Source: Varroa destructor
Taxonomy: Eukaryota; Arthropoda; Arachnida; Mesostigmata; Varroidae
Length of the DNA stretch: 64,000 bases
Assembly: GCF_002443255.2 (NCBI RefSeq)
Contig: NW_019211455.1
Location: 8,651,959-8,715,958 of the forward strand
Direction of reading: 5' to 3'
Shown here: one piece after another, positions 25,084 through 38,832 of the stretch
Numbering within the stretch: position 1 is the first letter of the stretch
Layout of the letters: each line of letters starts with the position of its first letter
The notes under the pieces: generated by a model
Database searches by the model: none
What the model was told of the DNA's origin: nothing
The model's input: only the letters and a program-made list of their open reading frames with translations
Position numbers and translations under genes: made by a program

Positions 25084-28000
25084 CTGAAACAAGATGAATG
25101 GATGCAAAAATTAAAAGCAAGAGGTTAGCAACTGTGCCGCGATAGGCCTAAAAGAAATAATAAAAACGTGTACATATATACCTAGCTAGAATTTCAGACT
25201 ATACGACCTTTGCATCAGAGCTCCCACAGAATTATCCTACTGTGGCTGGGTGATCTTTGCTTCTTTTCCTATTAGTGCAACTACCCAGTGAGTTGATAGG
25301 CCTTACGTGCAGCCAATTCTGCAACGTTACCATGTGGCCGGGTCGTTGTCATGAAAGCAAAGTCGCGCTTTTTTCCAACGGCTGGCTTATATTTCGGACA
25401 CCCGTGTACTGACACTTAGTGGACTGAAGTCAGGGCCTGAATCAGGGGCTTGACCCAAACCACACATTCAATTAGGAGTTCTCATCATCGTCGCGAGAGA
25501 ACCGTCGAGAAGCTGAAAATGGAAGATCCCCCTTTAGAGTAACCTCAACTCTAAAATCTAGACAGGCGTTTTCCGAAATCCCGTAGGTTTCTCATTCGAT
25601 TGTAGGACACCTTTATGTCGACGCGATCGCACGCTTGTTGCGTGAAAATGGTTCGCAAAACAAAACTGTACGAAGAAACTAGGCACATATTGATTTCATG
25701 ACTTGGCGATTTCCATTCTTGGCATACTACGGCTCTGTTTTTGACTTCCGCAGTCTGCAGAGATGGGGGTTGGCATATTGGCAGCTCATACTGCAACATC
25801 GTTTCGTTTCCCATGCATTGATACCCCTTATAGTGTTACACGACGCCAGACGAATCGCATTAGACAAAGGGACAGTCTGGAGCAGACCAAGCTAACTATA
25901 CAAGCGTGACACACGTGACTATAATGAGCACCCTCTTTCGTATGTCCCCCCAAATACGTTGTCGTGGCATTACTGCAACTCGGGAATGTCGATCAAATGA
26001 TCGAGAAGAGGGACACACCAAGAGTGAACATCGAGATCAACCACACCATCAATGCCGCTTTCAATAACAGTATCTGCCTACATAAAACTGATTTCCGAAT
26101 AATGTTGGACCATTGTACATTCGGTCTATCATACAACGAAGTCATATACATATCTCTAATGTAAATAAAAAAGACCATGTAGTTCGAGGCGCTAATAGAT
26201 ACATGTTGAAGGAGAATTATTTCAAAGTGTTTCTGAAAAAAAAAACTTTCAGTTGAGACTTGTTTGATGTCCAAAACGTTATGTGAATTGTCAGTATTCT
26301 ATTATGAGTTGAGCCTAATAGCGCTTTTCAATATATTAGATAACACTAGATTAGGAATCAAGACGACAACTACGTCGTTTAGGACGAAGGCGCAATTTCG
26401 AAATAATTCTCATCCAAACGTATACTCTGATTTGATGCACCGAAAGCGATTCTGCACATTGTCTCGTAATTCCAGCCACCTTCCAAATATCCGAATGGTC
26501 GTATGCCGGCAATCTAAAGCATATAAAATATAGTCAGTTCTTATCGAAATTTGCTGTCAGCTTTGAAAACTAGAGTTGTGGAAAATACAGTATTTCCCAA
26601 GTTCGCGAAGCACCTGAGTGCTGGTTCGACTGGCAATCTTTGTGCTTGGAGGTAAATGCGACAAACGACGAGATTCGCGGAAGAAAGTCCTGAAGTTGTG
26701 AAAAGGAATCAAACAAATAAGCCAGGTAGTTGTCGATTTCTATGGTAAATGTAGTAAAATATTCTGATATTATTCTCTAGTGACTGCGAAGCTTTGTCCA
26801 GATGTCCATAAATCGGGTTAGGTTTTACGATGGAGTGCTGATTTCGCCAGCTGGCCCTAACAAACAGACGATCGACGTCGAGGTCTGGCGCCGATGTGGA
26901 CACAAACAAGAAATCGACCTACAAGTAAATAGGACCTAAAAAGTACACATCTGTCGCAGCAAAGGAAGGAGGAAGTCGGCGAACATCCGGAACGTTTCTT
27001 TAAGCATTGTATTCTGCAATGTGTCTACGTGAAACATAAAGTTAAGGTCAATCACAAAACCAAGCTGTGGTCTAGACAAAGGTCATTGAGAATCTACATT
27101 ACAGCGCCGATCCCCGTTAGCAAATTTACCGTTGTATTACTCGCTGTGCATAATTGTAGTCGGATCGTAATGCTATGACAACGATCATCAACGCTGACTT
27201 TCAAAGCAGTGGCTGACTAGTACGGTAATTTGCCTCCCTTCGTTAGCGGTACAATCGACGAAATCGCCAATCGAGCATCTAAAACTGGCAGCGAAAAAGT
27301 TCACATGATTCATTGCATCAGATATCCCTTGATTTAACCTTGGGCTAAAGCTTCTAGTGGTTGTTTAACTGTGAATGATACAGACACCTCTTATACTGTT
27401 CCTGGTAATTTCCGAGATGGACTCGCGCACGAGTTGTATGCCACGAAACCGTATAACTACCCTATTGTTTTTTCGTCACCGATCTAGCTACTTTCTATAT
27501 TTTTATTCGTAAACTGTACCCCCGCTTTTCTCCTCGGCAGTTTCATCACCACCAGCTTTGTTTTTGCTATTTCCAAGGAATCACTCGTCTACACCTTTCT
27601 ATCCAGGCGGTTAAGTATAATCGAGCACCGTTACGAAGCAATGTAGAAGAACAAAGGGAGATGAACATACGCACATTCACACGCACACATATATGTATAT
27701 TTATAACACAAAATGGCGGTTGTCCGTTACTGCATTTGGGAGCTGTCAGCCTGACTGGCTGAACAGCCGATATTGGAATTGCAGCTAACCGCTTGCGTTT
27801 GGCCTGTCGAAGTTTATGGTGGATTGCGGCACTGGCCGTTCGATCAGCATCCCTAGTAGGGTGCAGCTACCGAGGAAACTCGACTGCACAGGGTGCACAG
27901 GTAGTGGAGGTCCGCTGCGCGTACAGACAGATCGAAACACACGCACACGCAAGTACGTTCTCGAATGTTCTTACACATGCGATGGTCAGTAGTTAAACGA

Positions 28001-28694
28001 GCGCGTTGAAGGCAGATCCAAGGCGACCCGATTGAAGCTTATAAATGATTGTCGTTGCTGCTGCTGCTACTGCCGCAGCTGGAAAAGAAACCACACTTGT
28101 GATTACCTCTAGATCTAGACCAGCGGGTTTCTTTCGACCTTCACAACGTTCGTGGTTCGGGATAGGGATGCAAGGCAAGTAAGCGGAACCATGCGTGACT
28201 AGCAGAGGCCCGTGGAGGTAAACGCATGGAACTCTATGAAGGACAAGGAAAAGCTGTGGGTAAAATTAGGGGTTGCGTGGGATTTTCAGAACAATAGTGT
28301 ATGTCAGTCGGAAAGCCAGACACGTTATTTTCAACAACGGCTGTGGCAACCAGTTTTGCTACGTAACGTGTACCACTGTGCATCTATGCGGAGAGCAATA
28401 TGTCGACTCTACCTGTTGACGTAGTGAAGGGCAAATCGAGTTAACACAAGGGCACGCCCGGCGGATGCAATTTTGAACGTGACCACTAAAACTATTAAGC
28501 AATAGGCCGCCGTGTGAAGGGTAACTGGCAGATATAAGTAATTTTATTCTCACCTTCTTGACCTACAAAAGTCTACATGTGTGCACATATAGGTAGGATA
28601 GGTAGGTGCACATTTTCTATAGGATATATAAATATGTACGCATCATGGTTCACTTTATTTTATATCAAGTTATGGCAGTGATGAATTTAGCGAA

Positions 28695-28696
<2 letters not shown>

Positions 28697-28748
<52 letters not shown>
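28697..28748. repeat. (AT)26 microsatellite
   Basis: An uninterrupted AT dinucleotide run of 52 bases, followed by GA-rich sequence. It sits in the intron between TMTC1 exons at 33807 and 25083. The Tyr-Ile run seen when it is translated is an artefact. Confidence 0.98.
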
Positions 28749-28751
<3 letters not shown>

Positions 28752-31700
28752 GAAAGAATGAAGGAAGGAAGAGAGAGAGTAAACCCTCCCAAGTTAGACA
28801 ACAGACACTTGGTAACATAGTTTTTGAAGATTATATACACAGTTAGAGTACAAACGACACACCCAACGTGTTGATAATAATTCAAATAATTCTGCTGAAT
28901 AGCAACAAATTCGACACACTCACATACACTGTTCATAGGAAACACGCGCGGATATTGATGTGGAAAGGCTGATTTTCCGGTTGAGTGTCTATATCTCGCT
29001 GGGATCTGAGGTTCTAATTCTCTCTCATCCTCTTATTGTGGTGCCAATGCGGTGAGAAGCTTCGTTTTTCTTACTTCTGGCTGTGAAGAATCTCACACGC
29101 GTTTATACGGTGCCGGCGGGGAGCCGCACCTGGAAAAGGCAAAGACATTTATAAGGATTAGGCGTCTCGAGGGTCTACCACCGGCAGCAATCTCATCGCG
29201 ATCTTGTAACGCTGTGACGACAGGCCGTGGGCCTCAGGCCCCCGAAACACAGACCGATAGCCGAATTGGGCCTTGTTTTGTGCCAAGCTTACCTCAGGCT
29301 TATCCTGAAGGGCCAACAAGGCTTCAGGGGTTCTGCCGACGCAGACCGGATAAAGTAGCACGTTTTTCCAGACAAGGCAAGAGGAAAAAAGGAGAGCTAA
29401 CCAAAGAAAAGACACCAAACAACAGGCCACATTTTTATCAAACAGATTATACCATACACCGCCGTCTTCCAACGCCCTGCGCCGTGTTCCTTATTCCCGA
29501 GTTTTGCTCTCTATGTGCATAACGACGTAATACTACTGACGTTTTTAACTTCTGGTATTACCAAAAGGTTCACTTAAGTGAAGCACTTCGGGACCGCCAC
29601 GCTTATTGCCCGCACAACTACTAAACTTTCGCAAAAATACTTATTCGGTATAGTTGCTCTATCAAAAAGGGTACTAGAGTCAAGTCTGGTTTCGTTGCGT
29701 TAAAGGAACAATATGTTTGTAACGCAATTTGCTCTTTGGGGTTAACGCAAAGGAGGAGTTGTTCGACTTATCAACACATTACGTAAAGCGAAGCTACGTC
29801 AGCATACTGCTGTTGCTGTCTGTGGCAATTATTTCGTCCATTCTACATATACGACCTAGATGTCCTGCAGGCAACGCAATTGCCTACATGTATTTCAAGT
29901 ATAACGATAATTGCCGGTAGTGCCGCAGTATAATCGTAGATAAGGTATTACGCATAGGTCTGCTCGTACGTAGATATGAGCGCGCTGTCTTATTCCTATT
30001 ACAGAAGCGTCGACCACTTTCCGGTAGTCTCTACGGGCCCTCCCCAACAGGACATGAAAGGCTTTAAGCTCGACTTAAGCCTTGAACGGCACAGAGGACC
30101 AGGCCGATAACCACACACTGTCTCGCTGACTCTATAACTCCCTCGCTTGTACGGCCGGGAAGCAACCTCCCTTCTCTAACAGAATGGTATCGTACATCTA
30201 CCGCAACAGGGACTAGCTTCGGCCAAGAATAGGTAGTCAGCCAAATGCGAAGCCAGTAGACACCATAGTATTGGTTGGTGGTGACGATAGCATAGTATTA
30301 CCAGAACGATAGTATCGCAGTCAATCCACATAGTCTCGAAAGTGAGCAGCTCTCCGAGATATGGCTACAATCAACGGAGACCCTGGGGGTAGAGTGCGTA
30401 GGGGCGACACTCCAGCCGTGATTGCAAGTGAATGCAATAGTTAGTGTCGTACTGTACACCGTTTCGAGTCGGCTTTGTTGTTCGCCGTTGCTGTCGTCGC
30501 ATGGCACCGGCATCACCCCCGCTACGTTCGTTACTTCCTCTTTTACTCCCTTCCGTTCCACTTTCTGCAACTTCAACCACGTACATAATCTCAACAGGCA
30601 AATCCCAAGCCTATGTGGCGTTTGGGATAACCGGTTAGAAAGGCACTTTGCCTCCGGCCGTCCCCGCTTGCATTGTTCCCCAACGAGACGTCGAGTTTCA
30701 GCTCCGGTGCAGTAGGAAGACTCGCTTTATGGAAATGACCACGACTGCGTTTTGGCATATGTTTACGTATATAACAACAGAACAACGAGATCAGCGGTAC
30801 TAGCCCGCTGGTGGCGTACTTATGTATAGACGACTGCATTGCAACGGCGATAGTTAATGTCCGTTTTGGTGGGGACCTTTGTACGTGGCGTTCTACACTG
30901 TGAAAGCATCTTGTTCTCCGATAAAAGCACGTCTAGTGTACTGCAACTGTGGTTAGTTAACTGATATTGACTAGCTGCTTGTTTAATCGAAGGATAATGC
31001 AAAGGGAAGAATCCAGCAAAGTGGCCAAAGTTCGTGCGGGAAATTAGTCGTTTAAACGACAGTGTTTAACAACAATACTAGATGTGAAACTCTAAGACTA
31101 AGGGTGACAGTCTTCGTGATGATATAGTTGTAACGTATTTACCTACTCAAATGGGGGGATTGTAAAGTGGCTCAGATTCGACATCAGAAATGAACATAAC
31201 TTGTTTTAATTAATGGCTAGCCATCCGACACGCTGTAGGCCGGATTTAAAATACAAATGTTTATGACACTTGGGTCAAAGATGGTTAGTTTCGATAGCTT
31301 TATATTGAAGTTACCGGCCTATCTTGTCTATTGAATTAAAATCATTCATCTTGTAACCCTAGTTGTTTTCCGCTTCATAATGCGTTAGTGTCAACGATTT
31401 GTTCGCTGCCATTGTTCACGGTGGTGGATCGCGAGTATGGTAGCCTATGCTTACTTGCGCATAGAAGTTAATTCGTCCATTAGAACAACTTAAAGGCATA
31501 ATGAGTACAATCAAAAAACAACCAGGGTATCGCGAAACGTAGAAAAAGGCTATTAGGTACAGACAGATGCGCTAGGGAAAATAACTTCGTTTACACGTGA
31601 TACACATCTAACAACGCCTATGGCTTGCCCGGTTGCTTAGCACGTCCTTCGGCCACTCACTATGAACAAAAAGTTACTGGCCATGGCCTCTTTGTATTTC

Positions 31701-33045
31701 AGTTGATGTCAGGACAATTGTCCGTTACTAGGAAAATTGTTAGCTGCACTGTTCCGATCACCGTTGAAAAAAGACATACTAACGTATAGGAGTAGCGAGC
31801 AAGATCTTCACGTACGTGCTTTCTCCCCGCTCTCTGCAGGAGAAGGAGGAGATTCGTCGGCACACAGTCATAGTAATCACCGTAATAGTAGTAGTAGAAC
31901 AAGTGGTAGTTAGACGCAGCTGCTAGTGCGCAAAAAATCTCCCGGCACGGTCACCTACACGCGATACAAGATCTGATTGGCGGATGGAAAAGACAATTAC
32001 GTCGCATCCATTATAGCCAAGATCTGCGCCCTTTTCTGTTACCCTCATCGATACCCATCCGCCTGCTGCCCCCAACTACCGTACTCAGCGTAGCTTCTAT
32101 GTCCATAGGTATATTTATGCCTCCGAGGGGAAATTGTCGCCACGTGGGTCGGTCAGTACCTGCCACAGTATGCTATTTCAACCAATATGTGAAGGTGGCG
32201 GTAATGAGCGTCTGAAGCAAGGGCAACTAGGTGGCTTCTGGCACCTCTCAACTTTCTATAGTAACACTGTGAGGGCTCTGCACTCTCTGCTTTGCGTTGT
32301 TTCTGTTGCATTGTCCGGCGCCACATTTCCAGCTGTACTGGGTATATTGGATCTATGCATTAGGACAGCTGCGACGAACTAACTGCGTTGGAGAGACGGT
32401 CCATAGGAAAAACGAAGACCAGCTGGCCCACATTACGGCAAGACATGCTCAAATTCGGATCCAAAGAAGATCAGTCCCAGAGATTGATCTGGTGGCTGCT
32501 CTGTCGTTAGGTTCTATTGTAAACGGGATAGCACGGCGAAGGATCCTGTCTAGATATCATGGCGATTCACCGTGATAATAATCATTTGCTCTACTGTTTC
32601 GAAAAGGATCGAGTGAAGCTAGTCTACCAGGCAAAAAAACAACGATGTACTGACGAAATAATTACACTTGTGCACAGTATTACAGATAGACAGAGACACG
32701 GACATATTATCACTTCGGCCATCGTTAAGAAGGTTCTGTTTGTTCGAGTTCGTTTTGGCGCGATTTAGTTTATTTACATCAAAGCTACGATATGTATATA
32801 TATATAAAACGAGATAATGTGATCACGTATGAGATAGTATAGCTTAGAAACGAAAAACGAACAGATAGGAATATTCAGTTTGTTTAATATGCGGAATTCA
32901 TAGTAGATACACTGTGATTAAATGGTATGTGAGACTAAGCGGGCTGATGCTTGAAGGAAGAAATCCATCGAAGCAAAGAGTTCGTTATAACGATAGCTTG
33001 CTAATTATTCAGCTACGCTCGATACATAACCGCTATTTCGTACGC

Positions 33046-33063
33046 TTGTTGTTGTTGTTGTTG
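33046..33063. repeat. (TTG)6 microsatellite
   Basis: Eighteen bases of TTG repeat, the first of two such tracts about 65 bases apart in the intron between TMTC1 exons at 33807 and 25083. Confidence 0.93.
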
Positions 33064-33126
33064 TTTGTGGTAACTGAAGTAGTACGGAACGCCAGCCGGA
33101 ATCCTCGAAGTTGCGGTCTGTTTGTT

Positions 33127-33127
<1 letters not shown>

Positions 33128-33157
<30 letters not shown>
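33128..33157. repeat. (TTG)10 microsatellite
   Basis: Thirty bases of TTG repeat, the second of the two neighbouring tracts. Confidence 0.96.
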
Positions 33158-33158
<1 letters not shown>

Positions 33159-33806
33159 CAAGCTCCTCCAGGACAGCACCAAAGGAAGCAACGGTACTTA
33201 GTATTGTCGAACGGCGGTCTGTTTGTATTCCTTCCGCGACCGCTTTTTGCGAGCTGATGTTTGAGTCGAGTTACCGCTTGCCATAACGAGGCCGCTGAAG
33301 CTCGACTGCTCTAGAGTTTTTGAAATTTGTCACTGTTATAGATGTAGTTACTATCTCGACATGGCAATGCCTACTGCCTTCCACTTATTTCCGTCGTTGG
33401 CTGTGGCCAATGCTTTGTTACAACGAGATAGTTTTTATGTTGGAAACGTAACTGAAAACAGCGTTGAAAGACGTCCCTTTTCAACCTTTCTTCCTTTTCT
33501 TGCGTTTGTTTTTCGTCATCAACCCTCCAGGTACCCATGTATGACGCTACTTGCAAATACAACTTTGTCAAGCTGATCCGATACCTAATAAGTGTATTAA
33601 GTCTTTATGAGGAAAAGCAACTCTTTAAAGTTGTCTTTGGCGCCAAAAGAGGCGATGCACCTCGAGCTTATAATTACACTAATGAAAGTATCAAAATTAC
33701 CCCAGCACATTTGTGGCTTACGTCAGAATGGCGGCTGCCACACACAAATCCCTCAGGTTTGCTTTTGCACAAGGTACATTCTAGGTCAGAGATCATTTCG
33801 GCTAAC

Positions 33807-33910
33807 CTTGTGAGTAGACGGGGGTGGTGTGACGCAGGGTTGTCATGTTCCGAGAATCGCGGAAGGGTGCCACCAAGAAGGGCCACTCGAAACGCCACAA
33901 GTCCAGTCAA
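33807..33910 (-). CDS. TMTC1: TMTC1 ortholog, short exon with DNPAS motif
   Basis: A 104-base exon that reads VAFRVALLGGTLPRF and then SEHDNPASHHPRLLTR. It corresponds to the TMTC1 segment LRLWLMGG.MPLFSEQDNPAS....LLTR, which starts the DUF1736 domain. The acceptor is TTACAG at 33916-33911 after a T-rich tract; an in-frame stop lies just upstream. The donor is AG followed by GTTAGC. The exon starts in phase 0 and ends in phase 2 (AG), and the next exon supplies G to make Arg, so the junction reads LLTR-ALTYGYLA. Opposite-strand open frames over 33537-33935 and 33607-33813 are shadows. The identification is firm because 8 or more motif residues line up and the downstream splice is in frame. 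The upstream junction is unresolved. Confidence 0.87.
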
Positions 33911-36900
33911 CTGTAATAACCAGAAAAGTCAATAAGACAAAGCCAGTCAAATGGCTTTATGATCCCAGCCTCACTCGATACATCTAAACGATTTTCTCTG
34001 CTATAGTAGTAAATGACTAGAGTCCAGCCTTTGTCTCCACTTGGTGTAAGAATTCACAGAATAAGGACATTTCTTTGCCATTTTTACGTTTATCCTAGCT
34101 TTGACGTCGACGTGGACAAGCCGCTTAAGGACATAATAACTCTACTATAAAGGAAGGGGGGCAGGAGTACACATATCGTAGGTTATGATATATCTGAGAT
34201 TCTCATATGAAATGAGCACTGTTTCGAAGCTATATTTTCCATCACAAGCACCAACTCACTCTAGCCTTGTGTATTAATGAGCCGTGTAAGTGCGGTCAAA
34301 ACTTGATAAGGTAAGATAAATCGCTTGATATAACTTCTTTATGTAAAAGTCATACTATAAAAAGATACTAAACACCTACTGAGTATGATATATAATGTAT
34401 GCCATTAATAATGTTTTGATGATGAGCACAAACCGTGATTGAGGAAGCGACTAGATGTTCGTCGGTAGTGAACAGATATGTGAGCCGATGAAAAAATCTG
34501 CTAAACCCTGTAATATCTCTTATTCCTCCGAATGCACTGCAATATACAGAAACAATGTACGTATGAAGCCAACGTTTCACGTAAATTGAGGTGACTGAGG
34601 ACAATTGTATCACTCGTCACCTTAGAAAATACGAACAGTGATCATTATTATCATTATAAAAATTATCCAACTAATGAATTGCCTCAAATGAAGGCTGCTT
34701 GAATATTACGTACCAATTATCTCCTTTACGCAAACAGAATATCTAATGTCAGCATCTGCTTTTACAGTATATCTTGTTTAGTATTTTTAAATTCGATAAC
34801 ATTTAAAGATGCTCCCGTTACGTTCCCTGTCGACCCACATAGAGCTACCCAATGGCAATGATCACTTCGAGAGGATTTTAGTGTCGCGATGAATAGTTAT
34901 TCGGCCTGATTTCGACAGCGTCCATATCAAAAAAAGTTAGGACTCTTCGCTCATATAGGGCAGGCTTATATGAATGATGATAGTTATAATATGACTTACG
35001 CCAGAAAAACTGTAACCGTAGCTTATACCCCAAACGCTATACTAATCAAATGCCGGCGAATTTATTCTGGCTCATTAAGCGCGGATTACAATTTACCCGT
35101 CAATCCATACTCAAATAGGTCTTATATAAAAACAACTATTTCCGTTTTTCCTTGATGCAATGCACTGCAATGATATAGGCTGGCCGACAAAGACATCAGA
35201 AGAAACAATTGACGGAAATTTGACAGAAATCTTGACGATATTAAAACAAGGACATCCACTTTTGGGCCCAATTTAACAACATCAAACTTAAGAATTGCAC
35301 GCTATATGTGTATATTGAGCTACTGAGAAGGTATTGACCGTTTTTCCAGTTGTACGGTAGTATGGATCGGCGTTGGTCATGACACCTCAAAGCTGAGATT
35401 TGATTGTAGATGCCCTAAACTTGTCGGAATGCCTCTATTCGGATCTAAAATATAGGGCTAGTGAAATTTTTTGTAAAAATCGTTATATTTTACATCCACC
35501 ACTATACAATTTTGAAACATTTGAAGGAAGCTATTAATAAAAAAGGCTTGATGTTTAACTCAAAGGAACTTCACTCTACGTTATTTTGCATGCGAAACAA
35601 TTTACACAGATAGAACTTAATTACTCGCGGGTTACTCACGGGTCGTGAATAATAGATTACGTACAACACTTGATACGCAATGAAAATTTTAAAAAAAAAT
35701 AAATAAATAACATAGGCTCCATGAGCCGCGGCCAAGCCCTGATTGACACTAATGAAAGTAGTTTTACGCCTTTAGTGGGATTGGTAAGGAGTCATGCATT
35801 TCGATTTGTTGCCACTTGGTAAAACTGTTAATTTGACCCTCTACTGCTAACGAGCAGGATTACAACAAACTAGGACTGGCCGCAACCAGCGAACAAAGTC
35901 TTGTTTCAACTATAAAAATGTTAGATAGAAAATTTATCCGCCATTATCGATCGTATCGATCTCCTGAGAACCGCCTTTTAATAGAAAGTTGTAAAAATAA
36001 TTTATAGCACAATCTTTCGCCTGATGGAAGCTTACTGTTATCAGAAAAATGGCAGGATATCATCGATTGAAATGGTGCACATTAAAATTATCAATATTAT
36101 GAAATATTTACTTCAATTTTAACCCAGAGACGGCCAATCCTTTTTCGACGACCCAATATATATATATATAACTTTTAAGTAAAAACTGTTTTGTGTGTGC
36201 ATGTATGTATTTAAATATTATTACAAACAACCGATCTACCCTATTATTCATCTACTATATTTTGCCGAGCATTGCGACATAGGCTAGCCGCGTCGACGCA
36301 AAGATTCATACTAACATTGCCAACTTTTGGCGTATGCAATGTCGATGGGTCAGTCGGAAATTCGGATGACTTCCCGATTTGTGCCTCAAAGCCTTCGACT
36401 GTAATGATCGTCGCATCTTGGATCGTCAAGGCCATCGTGGTAAGACCTAACTCGGCAGACAAAACAGCGCACCTCTGTTTTCCTTGCGACTAGGCGGCAT
36501 CGTACGGCTTTCATATGGAAATGCAGTAATCATCACTTAGCATCGATGACTGCAAGAGTTCTAACACAAGAATTGCTATTCTAAACGGTGAACACTTACC
36601 ACTCGGACGTAACAATAGGCCAGATGGTACCCCTATGGGAAGATCAATCTATCATCTTCTTATTGAAGTCTACAGTATCAACATAATCTCGTGATCGAAG
36701 TCGAAAATTGATCAACTGGTAAGGCGCGTCTTACTAGAAGTGTAATTATTTCGCAGTGTGCCTTCTGCTTCGAGTTAGGAACGCGAGAAACCTTGGTAAG
36801 CACTTCTCTTAAAATCACAAGCAAATCATACCACACAATCACTATCAAACAGCAGGTCATTTGCCTTCCATTGTTTCTTTTACTGGGCCCATCGAAGGGT

Positions 36901-38416
36901 GTTCGTGCATTTCTTTGATCGGTTACTTCTGTGTATATACATACAAACATACAGGCTCAGTTACGTACATTACGAAAGGTACCATTTTCTATGTTTGATT
37001 CACGCAAAAAAACAACCTTTGCTAAATATAAACTAATACCGTTGCGATACCTTTCTGCGCAGATATTTTTAGATCAACGACATCATTGTGTCGATAACTG
37101 TCAACACTGAACTCACGCGAATATATCATAGAGTAAGTATATACACATACATAATACAAAGCGGTTTAACAATGTGTGTCTAAATAGTAAAAAAAAAATA
37201 TATATATATATATTATAATATTCAAACATAATAATAAATAAACAAAAGCCATTGCGACATCCATTAAATGTGATTAATATAAAACAGGAAGAACCACTAA
37301 GAAGCATAAGCTTGCTGCTGCTGCAAGCAACGGTAATAATAATAAAATATAATAGTATATAATTAAGACATATCGTTGTGCAGTATCAGCAGCTTGCTTA
37401 GATCGGTGGCGAGCGGCCTACGTGGATGCTTGACACAATTGCTTTTTCCTAATTCTGTCGTACAGGCCACTCGCTTCGTTCATGCTTGTATAGTCTAGTT
37501 ACAGCTACTTTTATCATCATCACGGTCTAAAGGTGTATCGAAGTATCAACCCAGCTCACACTCAATGGCGCTCAACCTTTCGATCGTTCCTGATTTAGCT
37601 ACGAGGACTTGATGAAGAAGGCGATTGGTTGTTCAAGACGGCCCTATTTCCTTGAGGGCACCATTTTCTGTAGTATAACGTCTTCGTGCTATATTCCGCG
37701 ACAACGGCCTGAAGTCGGACGAAATTTAAAAACGAGCCACCAGAAGTCTTGCCAAGGGCGAATTCAGTACAACGGGGCGCGTGGAAAGGTATATAGCTTT
37801 AGAAGCATTATGGCAGAGAGGAAGGATTTGTTGTGCTTGATATTTTTCTCATTTAGCACGCGCACAACCTTGGCTTTGTACGTTGGAAATGCTTGCCTTC
37901 TTTGATTCCTTGGGAAATTTTGTATCGCGATAAAAAACAATTAGAAATAAAGATGCAACATAATATTGACGTGAGGCTTCTCAGTCTACTGAAATTAGAA
38001 TGTTACCTTATTAAATTGAACTCAATTACAGGATGGAGCACGCAGCACTACTTCAAGTACTAGCCATCTTACAGTGCATCCTACATTTATTTCATGTTAC
38101 GTAATGCTGGATTCATCGATGCTCTATATGGGTTACCAAATAAAACTGATAAACGTCACTTAACGCTTAATACTAATACAGACGATGTCCTATCTAGCTA
38201 GATGACAATAAAAGCAGAAGATCTGATGTTGGCTTTTCGGTATATTAGACAAAAATGCGGTACTTTTTTGTAAAAAAACATACTTTTTGTTACCGCGAAT
38301 ATTTTCCGATCTAACTGCGATTCTTTTTTCCTGCAACGTATAACGTTTTAACGATAATAATAACTAAAAGAAAAGAAACATCATACAAGCTCTAAATAAC
38401 AATTATCAGTTCTTAC
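33911..38416 (-). other. TMTC1 intron(s) hiding at least one short exon
   Basis: The donor at 38416 leaves phase 2 while the acceptor at 33911 opens in phase 0. One or more exons with total length 1 mod 3 must lie here. In family members the segment between KE[QT]G and DNPA is longer than the residues seen, by perhaps 20-45 residues. AT microsatellites occur near 36157-36171 and 37197-37214. No candidate exon was convincing. Confidence 0.7.
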
Positions 38417-38832
38417 CACTTGTTTAAGCAGCATCGGTGCCTCCTTAAAAGTTGCCTTAATCGATACATTATAAACACCCCAAGGACGGTGAGGCCCTGC
38501 TCTTTACTCAAAAGGGCAAGTACGGCCAATGACATCGAAAGCCATATCTTCACTTTTGCGCTTTGCTGGACGCGAGCTTTCGTTGTCCAGGTTTTTGATG
38601 TCGTGTTCACTGATGACAACGAGAGTGGCGGCAGCGTCACTTCAGCCGACGCCAACGGCAAAACTTCGTCTGAATCATCCGGTTCCTGACACCTGTTCTG
38701 GCTACCTAGAACATCATCTTTACTGAGTCGAAACGACTCTTCATCATCTGCGCAGGAGTCAACGAATACAAGCAAGGCCGACAGGTAAAACACTCCGCAG
38801 AGGACGTCAGCACGACCCACGATCGAAGTTAC
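38417..38832 (-). CDS. TMTC1: TMTC1 ortholog, membrane exon with GRAD and KEQG motifs
   Basis: This exon continues in frame from the exon ending at 41759: HTEA is followed directly by VTSIVGRADVLCGVFYLSAL, the family HTEAV.G.VGRAD motif spread over two exons. It holds a membrane segment around residues 10-24, then a hydrophilic acidic and Ser/Thr-rich loop of about 75 residues (residues 25-100), then a second membrane region with LLSKEQGLTVLGVFIMY. KE[QT]G.TV.G is a TMTC landmark. The acceptor ends in CAG and the donor is GTAAGA. The exon has 138 codons plus 2 bases (phase 2). Its end carries a basic RRHRCC tail. The next recognised exon (33910) starts in phase 0, so at least one short exon with length 1 mod 3 is still missing between them. 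Confidence 0.9.

Larger units (their letters stand above)
25084..33806 (-). other. TMTC1 intron (8.7 kb)
   Basis: Bounded by a GTTAGC donor at 33806 and a GTTTCAG acceptor at 25084; the join makes Arg in LLTR-ALTY. It contains the (AT)26 and TTG microsatellites. A plus-strand open frame of 156 codons at 29052-29522 is the longest in it but matches nothing I know. Confidence 0.85.

Noticed and set aside
28670..28945. Tyr-Ile repeat protein
   Set aside because: It is translation of the AT microsatellite.
29052..29522. 156-codon plus-strand open frame with ATG
   Set aside because: Matches no family I know, lies inside a TMTC1 intron on the other strand, and its composition looks random.
36244..36462. 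Minus-strand open frame as the missing TMTC1 exon
   Set aside because: Lacks the hydrophobic segment expected there and has no matching acceptor and donor phases.
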